Assembly: GCA_032128415.1 (NCBI GenBank)
Contig: JAQBGW010000010.1
Location: 1-25,090, forward strand
From: Ga0077527 sp032128415
GTDB taxonomy: Bacteria > Pseudomonadota > Gammaproteobacteria > Burkholderiales > SG8-41
Reading direction: 5' to 3'
DNA: 25,090 nucleotides
The notes under the pieces were generated by a model. It did no database searches. It saw only the letters and a program-made list of their open reading frames with translations, and had not been told where the DNA came from. Shown piece by piece: positions 1-6,406 of this stretch. Positions within the stretch are counted from its first letter, which is position 1; every line of letters starts with the position of its first letter. The translations under genes and the position numbers were made by a program.

Positions 1-10
1 ACCTCGTAGC

Positions 11-75
11 TCGTTCCTGGTGTGGCTGGAAATTCTGCCTGTTGGCTAAAGACGAAAACGAGTAACGAGGAACGA
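11..75. repeat. Short ACGA-rich repeats and inverted repeat
   Basis: An 8-bp perfect inverted repeat, TCGTTCCT at 11-18 and AGGAACGA at 68-75, encloses a run of ACGA-containing words (about 52-75). No gene is recognisable in bases 1-113. The role is unknown; it could be a degenerate minisatellite or a weak hairpin in the leader of the next gene. Confidence 0.35.
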
Positions 76-113
76 ATCACGCTTTTCCATTGAAGAATTC
101 GGAGACCTGAAAG

Positions 114-1010
114 ATGGCACAAGAACAGCAGAAAACGAAAATAGTGATGGGCACGGCAACGCCGGGTGGCGGCTTTCCCGCCTACGGCTGGCCCTATGCG
201 GAAGTGCTTAACGCCACTGACGACTCGCTCAATATCGAGCCGCTGAACACCAAGGGTAGCGGTGAGAACGTCGGTCGCATCGACAATGGTGAACTCGACA
301 TTGCGCTGGCCACCGGGGAGGTGACCTACGAGGCGGTCAACGGTATCGGCCGCGCGCCGTGCAAAAACATACGTATCATCAATGCGACCTATTCACAGGC
401 GGGCATGTTCATGGTGCGCGCCGACAGTCCGTACCAGACCATCAGTGATCTGGTTGGAAAAACGGTGGTGTGGGGTGCCTCCAGCTCCGGTTTTGTCGTG
501 TTGGCGCGTTATGTGATGGACGGCCTGGGTCTGGAAATAAAAAAAGATTTCGATGCACGTCTGCTCGAAAAAGCCGGCGACGGCCCGCCGCTGGTCAACG
601 GTGGCGAGGCCGCGGCGATGTGGGGCGGTGGGGTAGGTTGGCCGCCCTTTATGAAAATCGCGAATAATCCCAAGGGCATGCGCTTCATTTCGCCCAGCGC
701 TGATGAAATCAAGCGCATCCAGGCCAAGCATACTTTCCTCAAGCAGACGACGATGCCGGCGGGCAGCTATCCCGGACAGACCGGGCCGGTCAATTCGGTG
801 GGTTCGTGGCCGTTCGTGCTGGCACGCGCGTCATTGCCGGACGATGTGGCTTATCGTCTTGCGAAGGCCTTGCATCAAGGGCACGCCGCACTCGCCGCCA
901 AGCTCGACCAGGCGCAGGAATCGACATTGGAAAATACGCTGGCTGCAGCACCGACCCGGGACCTGATTCATCCCGGGGTGCTGAAATACATGAAAGAGGT
1001 CGGGCTGTAA
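114..1010 (+). CDS. TAXI-family TRAP solute-binding protein, no signal peptide
   Basis: This is a 298-residue homologue of the TAXI-type receptors that feed TRAP transporters. The start carries the family glycine-rich strand (MGTATPGGGFPAYG), followed by a GSGENVGRIDNGELDIAL segment equivalent to the usual 'vEN...l..ge.D.alvq' region, and by the SDLVGKTVVWG element near residue 110. The start ATG follows GGAGA with suitable spacing, and an in-frame TGA lies at 108-110, so there is no room for an export signal. Family members are normally periplasmic; as annotated this copy would be cytoplasmic. No TRAP membrane subunit lies nearby. It converges on the amidohydrolase, with 13 bp between the stops. 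The family is clear; the ligand is unknown. Confidence 0.85.
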   Translation: MAQEQQKTKIVMGTATPGGGFPAYGWPYAEVLNATDDSLNIEPLNTKGSGENVGRIDNGELDIALATGEVTYEAVNGIGRAPCKNIRIINATYSQAGMFMVRADSPYQTISDLVGKTVVWGASSSGFVVLARYVMDGLGLEIKKDFDARLLEKAGDGPPLVNGGEAAAMWGGGVGWPPFMKIANNPKGMRFISPSADEIKRIQAKHTFLKQTTMPAGSYPGQTGPVNSVGSWPFVLARASLPDDVAYRLAKALHQGHAALAAKLDQAQESTLENTLAAAPTRDLIHPGVLKYMKEVGL

Positions 1011-1023
1011 TGCGAGGCCTGAT

Positions 1024-1923
1024 CTAAAAACTGTACAGCCGGGCGGGGTTGGTTACCAATACCCGCTCGCGTTGCACCGTGTCCGGCACCCAGGCGAGCA
1101 GCAAGTCGGTGAGTTCACCATCGTTGGGTATCGCGCCCTTGTGCATCACATGTGGCCAGTCGGTGCCCCAGATCACCTGATCGGCATTGGCTTGTACCAG
1201 CGCATGCGCAAACGGCACGGTGTCGGCATGTGGCAGTGGCCCGGCGGAGATGCGATAGGGCCCGGTCAGTTTGACCCAGGCCTTGCCGGATTGCATCAGC
1301 CGCAGCAGCGCCTGAAATCCCGGCGCTTCCAGTCCCAGCGATGTATTCATGTAACCCAGATGCCCGAGTACGATGGGCACCGGGAAATCCGCGAACGTGC
1401 GGTCCAGGTCCGGAAATTCGTCGGCATGCATCAGAAATTCCATATGCCAGCCCATGGCGGCAATGCGTTGGGCCAGAGGGCGCAGCATGTCCATCGGCAA
1501 CGAGCCCGCCTTGCGGTCCTTGACGTCGACAATGTTGAGGCGTAAGCCGCGCACGCCGGCAGCGTTCAGTGTTTTCAGTTCTGCATCGCTGATTGCCGGA
1601 TCGACCACCGCCACGCCGCGCATGCGCTGCGGATCGGTTTTCATGACGTCGAGCATTGCCGCGTTGTCGGTGCCGTAAACACTGGGTTGCACCAGCACCG
1701 CGCGCGTGACGCCCAGCGTGTCGAGCATGTGCCGGTAGTTTTTCAGCAGACAATCGGGCGGCGTATAAACGCGCGCTGGTGAGTAGTTGTAGTGCGCGGC
1801 AGGCCCCAGCACATGCGCGTGCGTGTCGCAGGCGAGTGCCGGCATTTTGAATGCCGGCGCGCGTGGTTTGAAATCCGGGCCTGCGCACAATGGCGCTGCA
1901 GCCGTAGGCGTATTCACGGACAT
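1024..1923 (-). CDS. Amidohydrolase-2 family hydrolase, LigI-like
   Basis: A 299-residue metal-dependent hydrolase fold related to 2-pyrone-4,6-dicarboxylate lactonase (LigI). Visible landmarks are the first-strand DTHAHV motif (His35, His37), H166 in LMHADEF, H188 in VLGHLG, and the C-terminal WGTDWPH with Asp255, the position of the catalytic Asp in this superfamily. Such enzymes open lactone rings of dicarboxylates in the cytoplasm. I chose the ATG at 1923; a GTG two codons upstream (1929) is equally possible. It lies 37 bp downstream of the DapA-family gene on the same strand, so the two are probably co-transcribed. Lactonase function is inferred from the family; the exact substrate is not determinable. 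Confidence 0.85.
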   Translation of the reverse strand: MSVNTPTAAAPLCAGPDFKPRAPAFKMPALACDTHAHVLGPAAHYNYSPARVYTPPDCLLKNYRHMLDTLGVTRAVLVQPSVYGTDNAAMLDVMKTDPQRMRGVAVVDPAISDAELKTLNAAGVRGLRLNIVDVKDRKAGSLPMDMLRPLAQRIAAMGWHMEFLMHADEFPDLDRTFADFPVPIVLGHLGYMNTSLGLEAPGFQALLRLMQSGKAWVKLTGPYRISAGPLPHADTVPFAHALVQANADQVIWGTDWPHVMHKGAIPNDGELTDLLLAWVPDTVQRERVLVTNPARLYSF

Positions 1924-1960
1924 GTTCACATAACCCGTTGTTTTTATTTAACTATTTATA

Positions 1961-2905
1961 CTATACAGTTGCCAGCTGTGCTTCCTTTAGTCCCGGCATC
2001 TGAAATTTGATCGCCTTCAGTTCTGTAGTGAGCGATGCCATTTCTTCCTTGGTCAGTTCGAGCAGCGGCGGGCGTACCGTGACCCACTGTGCATCGCTGC
2101 TGTAATGCGCGATGCCGGCTTTCAGTGCGGCTATCATCAGATACTTTTTGCCAAAGGTGTTGCGCGCGATATCCAGTGCTTGCTGCTGCGCTTCGGCATC
2201 CGGGTTCTGCCATTCACGGTAAAGCTTGTCGATGGCCGCCGGGTTGACGTTGGCCGTTGCCGAAATGCAACCGGCGCCGCCGTTTTTCATGTTGGCGAGC
2301 AGGAAGGATTCGCTGCCGACGAACATGTCGAAGCCGCTCTTGGCGAAGGCGTCGAGGAAAACCTTGGTGTTGTTCCAGTCACCGGAACTGTCTTTCATGC
2401 CGGCGATGGCGGTGGGATATTTTTTCAGCAGCCGCTCAACCAGTTTGGGCGTGATGCCGACTACGGCAACCGGCGGGATGTGATACAGGTAAATACGCAA
2501 CCGGTCGTCGCCGACGCGCTCGATGATTTCCGAATAATTGCGGTACAGACCTTCATCGCTGACACCCTTGTAATAAAACGGCGGCAGCATCAACACGCCG
2601 GCACAGCCGGCTTTGACCGCATGTTCGGTCAGCCGTATGGAATCCGTCAGCGCGCAGCAGCCGGTGCCCGGCATCATGCGCTTGGGATCAACCCCCGAGG
2701 CCAGCAGCGCATCGAGTAACGCAGTGCGCTCGTTGAACGACAGTGAGTTTGCTTCGCTGTTGGTGCCGAATGCGGCGAGCCCCGAGCCCTGTGAGATCAG
2801 CCATTTGCAGTGCGCGATGAAACGCGCAGTGTCGGGATTGAGATCCTTGTCAAACGGGGTGACCACCGGGGCCAGCACGCCCTTGATGCGTTGCGTATTG
2901 CTCAT
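1961..2905 (-). CDS. DapA/NAL-family lyase (DHDPS superfamily)
   Basis: A 314-residue TIM-barrel lyase/hydro-lyase of the dihydrodipicolinate synthase / N-acetylneuraminate lyase superfamily. The family GTxGE loop appears as GTNSE (47-51), the tyrosine relay residue as Tyr141 in YLYHIPP, and the Schiff-base lysine as Lys171 in GMKDSSG. The open frame runs on to 3232, but the ATG at 2905 follows a GAGGAT ribosome site, and family homology begins only here, so the 109-residue extension is rejected. The third residue of the loop is unlike true DapA (GTTGE), and the neighbours are catabolic. A 2-keto-acid aldolase or dehydratase, such as 2-keto-3-deoxy-arabonate dehydratase-like, is more likely than lysine synthesis. 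The first gene of a probable two-gene operon with the amidohydrolase. Confidence 0.88.
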   Translation of the reverse strand: MSNTQRIKGVLAPVVTPFDKDLNPDTARFIAHCKWLISQGSGLAAFGTNSEANSLSFNERTALLDALLASGVDPKRMMPGTGCCALTDSIRLTEHAVKAGCAGVLMLPPFYYKGVSDEGLYRNYSEIIERVGDDRLRIYLYHIPPVAVVGITPKLVERLLKKYPTAIAGMKDSSGDWNNTKVFLDAFAKSGFDMFVGSESFLLANMKNGGAGCISATANVNPAAIDKLYREWQNPDAEAQQQALDIARNTFGKKYLMIAALKAGIAHYSSDAQWVTVRPPLLELTKEEMASLTTELKAIKFQMPGLKEAQLATV

Positions 2906-3000
2906 TGGGAATATCCTCGCGGGAACAAAGTTGAAAACCCCGAGCCATGAGCGGGAGCTCAACCGGGCGCGGAATAGTCCACATAGGATATCACCGTGCG

Positions 3001-3039
3001 GCGCTGAATCGTAATCACCGGTGATTCGATTGTCAGCGC
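3001..3039. promoter_or_regulatory. Nested dyad symmetry element
   Basis: The core is a perfect 14-bp palindrome AATCACCGGTGATT (3013-3026). It is flanked by AATCG (3007-3011) and CGATT (3027-3031), and then by GCGCTG (3001-3006) and CAGCGC (3034-3039). The three nested arms leave only one- or two-base bulges. It lies 96-134 bp upstream of the DapA-family start. An operator is the simplest reading; a hairpin or the remnant of a dispersed repeat is possible. No T-run follows on either strand, so a terminator is unlikely. Confidence 0.5.
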
Positions 3040-3121
3040 AGGGGGCTGTTGTTAAAGTGGTGGAAATATTGCAAAACATGCTTGTAGTACGCACGGTTAC
3101 AGTGCGGGCTGTATCTATACT

Positions 3122-3295
3122 AAGCTCAATACCGAAGTGAACGCCGTGCTGAACGATCCGCAAGTGAATAAATTTCTGACGAGCCAAGGCGTGATCGTCC
3201 AGGGTGGCACTGCCGGGAAATTTATTGTGCACATCAAGTCAGAGATTCCGAAGTGGGCGAGGGTGATCAGAGATTCTGGTGCGCGCATCGACTAG
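3122..3295 (+). pseudogene. 3' remnant of a Bug/TctC solute-receptor gene
   Basis: Read in frame from 3122 to the TAG at 3293-3295, this stretch encodes about 57 residues that look like the C-terminus of a tripartite tricarboxylate transporter receptor. It starts KLNTEVNAVLNDPQV, has an LTSQGVIVQGGTAG segment, and ends PKWARVIRDSGARID, just as Bug proteins end; the intact copy at 11993-12964 ends with WAKVVKESGAKVD. There is no start codon or N-terminal two thirds upstream; the preceding sequence is not recognisable as Bug. This is the tail of a gene cut by a deletion or by arrival of the divergent DapA/amidohydrolase block. A terminator-like hairpin follows at 3402. Confidence 0.75.
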
Positions 3296-3401
3296 AATTC
3301 ATCTCAAAATGCCTGCGCTTGGCAAGACTTTGTTGCACACTGCATCCCTCCTCGCCTTACTATTCAGCAATGTCTCGTCGGGGCCTCGCGTGCTTCGCGT
3401 C

Positions 3402-3424
3402 CTGCCGACGTTCGGCGGATTTTT
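3402..3424 (+). terminator. Probable rho-independent terminator
   Basis: CTGCCGA (3402-3408) pairs with TCGGCGG (3412-3418) through a 3-base loop, with one T-G pair, and is followed by ATTTTT. It sits about 107 bp past the stop of the Bug/TctC remnant and before the next gene, so it was probably the end of the old transcription unit. Confidence 0.5.
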
Positions 3425-3466
3425 AGATGGATTTAGGGTATCGGATATGAAAACGGAGATGATTGG

Positions 3467-4153
3467 ATGTCAGATTTAAGAATACTCGGAGCAGGTCCGG
3501 TCAAGCGTGGCGTGACGCAAGTTGCAGCACAATTTGAAAAAGCAACGGGTCATCGCGTGGTCGTAGAGTTCATCGGGGCGCCCACGGTGCGCGAGCGCGT
3601 GCTGGCCGACGCGGCGGTGGATGTGGTTGTGGTGCCACAATCAGCGATGGAAGAGTTTGTCGTGCAGAACAAAGTGGCAGTGCATACCCGCGTGACTCTG
3701 GGCCGTTCGCGCATGGGACTGGCAATGCGCAAAGGCGCAGCAGCACCGAATCTGGAGACCGCGGTTGCGTTCAAGCAGTCTGTCGCCGCAGCGGACGCAG
3801 TAGTGGTCAATGTTGCGTCCAGCGGAAATTATGTGGTGAAGTTGCTTGATAAACTAGGGTTCGGCGCTGACAAAGTGGTGAAAATGCCGGACACCGTAAA
3901 AGTTATGGATCACGTGGCATCGTCGGCGCAGAACCTGCTGGGCGCGGGACAATTGCCGGAAATTCGCGAACTGATCGACAAGGGCGTCGCGATTGCGCTT
4001 GCTGGTCCGCTGCCAGACGAACTGCAAAGCATCACCGGCTACGACGCGGCAGTGACCAATGCCGGTGTGAATGCGGCGGCAGCGGCTGAATTTACGAAGT
4101 ACCTCGCAACTCCGGCGGCGCGTGCGGTAATGGCGGCCACCGGCATCGACTGA
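3467..4153 (+). CDS. ModA-like substrate-binding domain protein, no signal peptide (paralogue 1)
   Basis: A 228-residue type-2 periplasmic-binding-protein fold resembling molybdate-type receptors. Family elements: N-terminal LRILGAGPVKRGVTQVAAQFEK, then LGRSRMGLAMRKGA near residue 80, an NVASSGNYVVKLLDKLG ligand-loop segment near 115, and C-terminal PLPDELQSITGYDAAV. The ATG follows GGAGA at good spacing, and an in-frame TAG lies 31-33 bp upstream (3434-3436), so no signal peptide is encoded in frame. It is followed after 13 bp by a clear paralogue that starts at the same alignment position. No ModB/ModC permease or ATPase is adjacent. It may be a cytoplasmic ligand-binding protein or sensor; molybdate specificity should not be assumed. 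Confidence 0.83.
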   Translation: MSDLRILGAGPVKRGVTQVAAQFEKATGHRVVVEFIGAPTVRERVLADAAVDVVVVPQSAMEEFVVQNKVAVHTRVTLGRSRMGLAMRKGAAAPNLETAVAFKQSVAAADAVVVNVASSGNYVVKLLDKLGFGADKVVKMPDTVKVMDHVASSAQNLLGAGQLPEIRELIDKGVAIALAGPLPDELQSITGYDAAVTNAGVNAAAAAEFTKYLATPAARAVMAATGID

Positions 4154-4166
4154 TCACGGGATACTC

Positions 4167-4856
4167 ATGACTACCTTGAAAATACTCAGTGCCGGTGCGG
4201 TCAAGCGCGGCGTAGCGCGCATTGCCGCCGCATTCGAGAAGGATACCGGCGCCAAAGTGGAAATCGAATTCACGCCGGCGCCCGAAGTGCGCCGGCGCGT
4301 AGGCGCTGGCGAAACCGTGGATGTGGTGGTGGCGACGCCGGCGACGATGGACGAATTCGCCGCGCAGAACAAGATCATCGCGGCGAGTCGCGGGTTCATC
4401 GGCCGCTCGCGCATGGGCGTTGTGATCCATACCGATGCGACCATGCCGGTGATTGCCGATACCGAATCGTTTAAGAAACTGCTGCTGGGCGCCAGCCATG
4501 TGGTGCGCAATGAAGCATCCAGCGGTATCTATTCCGAGAAGCTTCTGGACAAACTGGGGCTGACTGCCGAGCTGGGATCGAAACTCGTCGTCGTCAAAAC
4601 TGGTTCAGCCATCATGGAATATGTCGCGGCGCATCCAGCTCAGGCCGTGGGATTGGCGCAGATTTCCGAGCTGATGGTGATGATGGACAAGGGCTGCAAG
4701 GTTAAACTCGCCGCACCGCTACCGGCTGAAATTCAGAACATGACCAGCTATGATGCCGCAGCGATGACCGGCGCACCGGCCGCCGCGATCGAATTGGCGA
4801 AGGGCTTTGCAACCGTCGACGCCAAGAAGATTTTCACGGAGACAGGAATCTCCTGA
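4167..4856 (+). CDS. ModA-like substrate-binding domain protein, no signal peptide (paralogue 2)
   Basis: A 229-residue paralogue of the preceding gene. It aligns end to end: LKILSAGAVKRGVARIAAAFEK at the start, IGRSRMGVVIHTDA in the middle, NEASSGIYSEKLLDKLGL near residue 115, VGLAQISELMVM near 170 and PLPAEIQNMTSYDAA at the C-terminal lobe. The two diverge throughout, so the duplication is old. The start is 13 bp after the previous stop; the ribosome site is weak, which suggests coupled translation. The N-terminus goes straight into the first beta strand with no hydrophobic leader. The conserved Ser-Ser-Gly loop suggests that an anion or carboxylate could be bound, but this is inference. 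No transporter partner is in the window. Confidence 0.83.
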   Translation: MTTLKILSAGAVKRGVARIAAAFEKDTGAKVEIEFTPAPEVRRRVGAGETVDVVVATPATMDEFAAQNKIIAASRGFIGRSRMGVVIHTDATMPVIADTESFKKLLLGASHVVRNEASSGIYSEKLLDKLGLTAELGSKLVVVKTGSAIMEYVAAHPAQAVGLAQISELMVMMDKGCKVKLAAPLPAEIQNMTSYDAAAMTGAPAAAIELAKGFATVDAKKIFTETGIS

Positions 4857-4874
4857 TCCGGACGGGAAAGGCAA

Positions 4875-4898
4875 CCGGAGCAACGGGGTTGTCTCCGG
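4875..4898 (+). other. GC-rich hairpin without T-run
   Basis: CCGGAGCAAC (4875-4884) can pair with GTTG (4888-4891) and CTCCGG (4893-4898), with one bulged T and a 3-base loop. It starts 19 bp after the stop of the second ModA-like gene. It lacks a following T-run, so it may protect the transcript 3' end rather than terminate transcription. Confidence 0.35.
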
Positions 4899-4958
4899 AG
4901 CACATTCGCAACCCGATGTTCACGGTTCATGTGCGAAATTCCCCGGTTTTTCTGAATT

Positions 4959-4993
4959 TGTAACATCCAGTTACATCAGCAACACACTGTTGC
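4959..4993. promoter_or_regulatory. Two adjacent dyads upstream of the glycine-zipper gene
   Basis: TGTAAC-N5-GTTACA (4959-4975) is followed closely by GCAACA-N3-TGTTGC (4979-4993). A poor promoter candidate lies here too (TTGCAC at 4990, GATAAC at 5012). The arrangement suggests operator sites controlling the secreted-protein gene at 5065. No regulator can be named. Confidence 0.35.
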
Positions 4994-5064
4994 ACACGAT
5001 TCGTTTACAGCGATAACCGGTTTTGCGTTACTGGCAGTGGGCAACCACAACAAGGAGGCATGCC

Positions 5065-5619
5065 ATGAACGCGAACAAGAACCTGATTGCAGTATCGACG
5101 ATAGCCGCGGCCTTTGCCGCATCGGCTGTTGCGTTTTCCGCCTCGGCGGAAGATCACCGTGGTCCGCATCGCGGCTCAAGGCCGGCAGTGGTTGTGCGGC
5201 AGGCACCGCCGGCTGTGGTACGCCACGCCGATTTCCGGCGAGCGCAGCCGAAACGTGTCGTTGTCGAGCGGAAGACCTTCCGGCACAGACCGCCGGTCGT
5301 ACATACGCGAACCGTGATTGTGCAGCAGCCGGTGATTGTGCAGCGTCCCGTGGTTGTACACCGCCCGGTTTACGTGAACCGCACCGTTTTTGTCGAGCGG
5401 CCGGTCTACTATCACGAACCCGCGCCGGCATATTCGTATGAACAGGATTACTATGCCCAACCGGTGGCGTATGTGGACAGTGATGCCAACGTGGCGGGGA
5501 CTGTGGCCGGAGCGGTGATTGGCGGCGTGATCGGCAGCCAGATCGGGCATGGAGGCGACCGCGGCATCGCTACCGTGATCGGCGCCGTCTTCGGCGGCAT
5601 TCTCGGCAGCAATTTTTGA
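5065..5619 (+). CDS. Secreted glycine-zipper (Rick_17kDa-like) protein
   Basis: A 184-residue exported protein. A signal peptide covers residues 1 to about 29 (basic MNANK, a hydrophobic Ala-rich core, likely cleavage after SASA before EDHRG). The middle is basic and Val/Pro-rich, with repeated PV-[IVY]-V units alternating with Gln/Arg/His/Asn (about residues 75-125), then a Tyr-rich linker. The C-terminus is a glycine-zipper 2TM-like segment (VAGAVIGGVIGSQIG ... VIGAVFGGILGS). Such proteins sit in the cell envelope, often as outer-membrane or stress-related factors. There is no lipobox Cys. AAGGAGG six bases before the ATG at 5065 fixes the start over the upstream in-frame ATG at 5023. It converges with the third ModA-like gene across a shared terminator. 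Function is not known. Confidence 0.8.
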   Translation: MNANKNLIAVSTIAAAFAASAVAFSASAEDHRGPHRGSRPAVVVRQAPPAVVRHADFRRAQPKRVVVERKTFRHRPPVVHTRTVIVQQPVIVQRPVVVHRPVYVNRTVFVERPVYYHEPAPAYSYEQDYYAQPVAYVDSDANVAGTVAGAVIGGVIGSQIGHGGDRGIATVIGAVFGGILGSNF

Positions 5620-5638
5620 ACGGATCGTTTCAGGCAAT

Positions 5639-5668
5639 AAAAAAAGGCGGCTTTGGCCGCCTTTTTTT
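5639..5668. terminator. Bidirectional rho-independent terminator
   Basis: Seven A, then GGCGGC, a TTTG loop, GCCGCC and seven T form a symmetric hairpin between two convergent genes (stops at 5619 on plus and 5684 on minus). The A-run/T-run symmetry lets it work in both directions. Confidence 0.93.
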
Positions 5669-5683
5669 AAGTTTTTTTTACCG

Positions 5684-6406
5684 CTACGAGTTGCCGATGG
5701 GCTCCAGCCCGCTGTCCGTGATCGCTTTCGCCGCATCCGACGAAGCCAGAAATTCGATCGCTGTACAGGCTGCGCCTGGATCCGGTGAATTTGCACCGAC
5801 GCCGGCGGTAAACGACGATACCTTCTGTACCTCCGTTGGCAGCGGCGTGATGTGGTCTATTCCCTTTACCGGTAGCAGTTCGCTGATCTGCTGGAAACCG
5901 ATGTCCAGTTCTCCGCGCGCGAGCACGGTACCGACGCGTTCGCCGCCGCCGACAAGGCGGCTTTTCGGCAGCACCTGATCGGCGATGCCAAGGCGCTGCA
6001 CCAGTTCGGTGGTCAGGTATTTGCCGCTTTCGCTGGCGGAATAACCGACCGACTTTGCCTGCAGCAGGGTGTTTCTCAACGCATCGACCGTGCTGATGTC
6101 GGGTTTGGGCGCGCCGGCGCGTACCGCCATTCCGATCATCGAGCGGGCGATGGTTCTGCAGCCCGCTTCCAGCACCAGCCCGTCAGCGATGAACTGGCGC
6201 AGTACGCCGTCGACGACGATGACGATATCCGCCACTTCGCCGCGCTTGAGACGGTTGGGGATGGAAGTGTCGCCGGTGCCGATGGAGGTGGTGACGGTGA
6301 CGACCTTTTTCCCAATCAGGCGTTCCACCTGCGGGATCAAAGCCAGATGTGCCGCGGTGAAGGCGCCCGAGGTCATCACCCGGAATTCGTTGGTGGCTGC
6401 AGTCAT
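5684..6406 (-). CDS. ModA-like substrate-binding domain protein, no signal peptide (paralogue 3)
   Basis: A 240-residue type-2 binding-protein fold, a distant relative of the tandem pair at 3467-4856. Shared elements are the N-terminal FRVMTSGAF strand, IARSMIGMAVRAGAPKPDI, the SASESGKYLTTELVQRLGI loop, FQQISELLPVKGI and PLPTEVQKVSSFTAG near the C-terminus. There is no hydrophobic leader. Its ATG overlaps the stop of the upstream LVIVD-repeat gene by four bases (ATGA, 6403-6406), with GGAG 11 bases upstream, so the two are translationally coupled. That coupling suggests a joint role with the propeller protein rather than with a transporter. It ends at the bidirectional terminator. Ligand unknown. 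Confidence 0.83.
   Translation of the reverse strand: MTAATNEFRVMTSGAFTAAHLALIPQVERLIGKKVVTVTTSIGTGDTSIPNRLKRGEVADIVIVVDGVLRQFIADGLVLEAGCRTIARSMIGMAVRAGAPKPDISTVDALRNTLLQAKSVGYSASESGKYLTTELVQRLGIADQVLPKSRLVGGGERVGTVLARGELDIGFQQISELLPVKGIDHITPLPTEVQKVSSFTAGVGANSPDPGAACTAIEFLASSDAAKAITDSGLEPIGNS

Noticed and set aside
1003..1040. GGCTGTA...TACAGCC inverted repeat across the convergent stops as a terminator
   Set aside because: The 7-bp arms are 24 bases apart and no T-run follows; too weak to call.
1072..1545. Long open frames antisense to the amidohydrolase, and similar shadows across other genes
   Set aside because: These are GC-driven shadows of genes with clear domain signatures on the other strand or frame; none has a convincing ribosome site.
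2906..3232. N-terminal extension of the DapA-family gene by 109 residues
   Set aside because: The extension has no family similarity, crosses the dyad and part of the opposite-strand TctC remnant, and a good ribosome site marks the ATG at 2905.
3279..3479. A 66-residue open frame with a signal-peptide-like hydrophobic run, just upstream of the first ModA-like gene
   Set aside because: It is out of frame with the ModA-like gene, overlaps the TctC remnant end and the terminator hairpin, and has no ribosome site. A frameshifted leader cannot be fully excluded, but nothing supports it.
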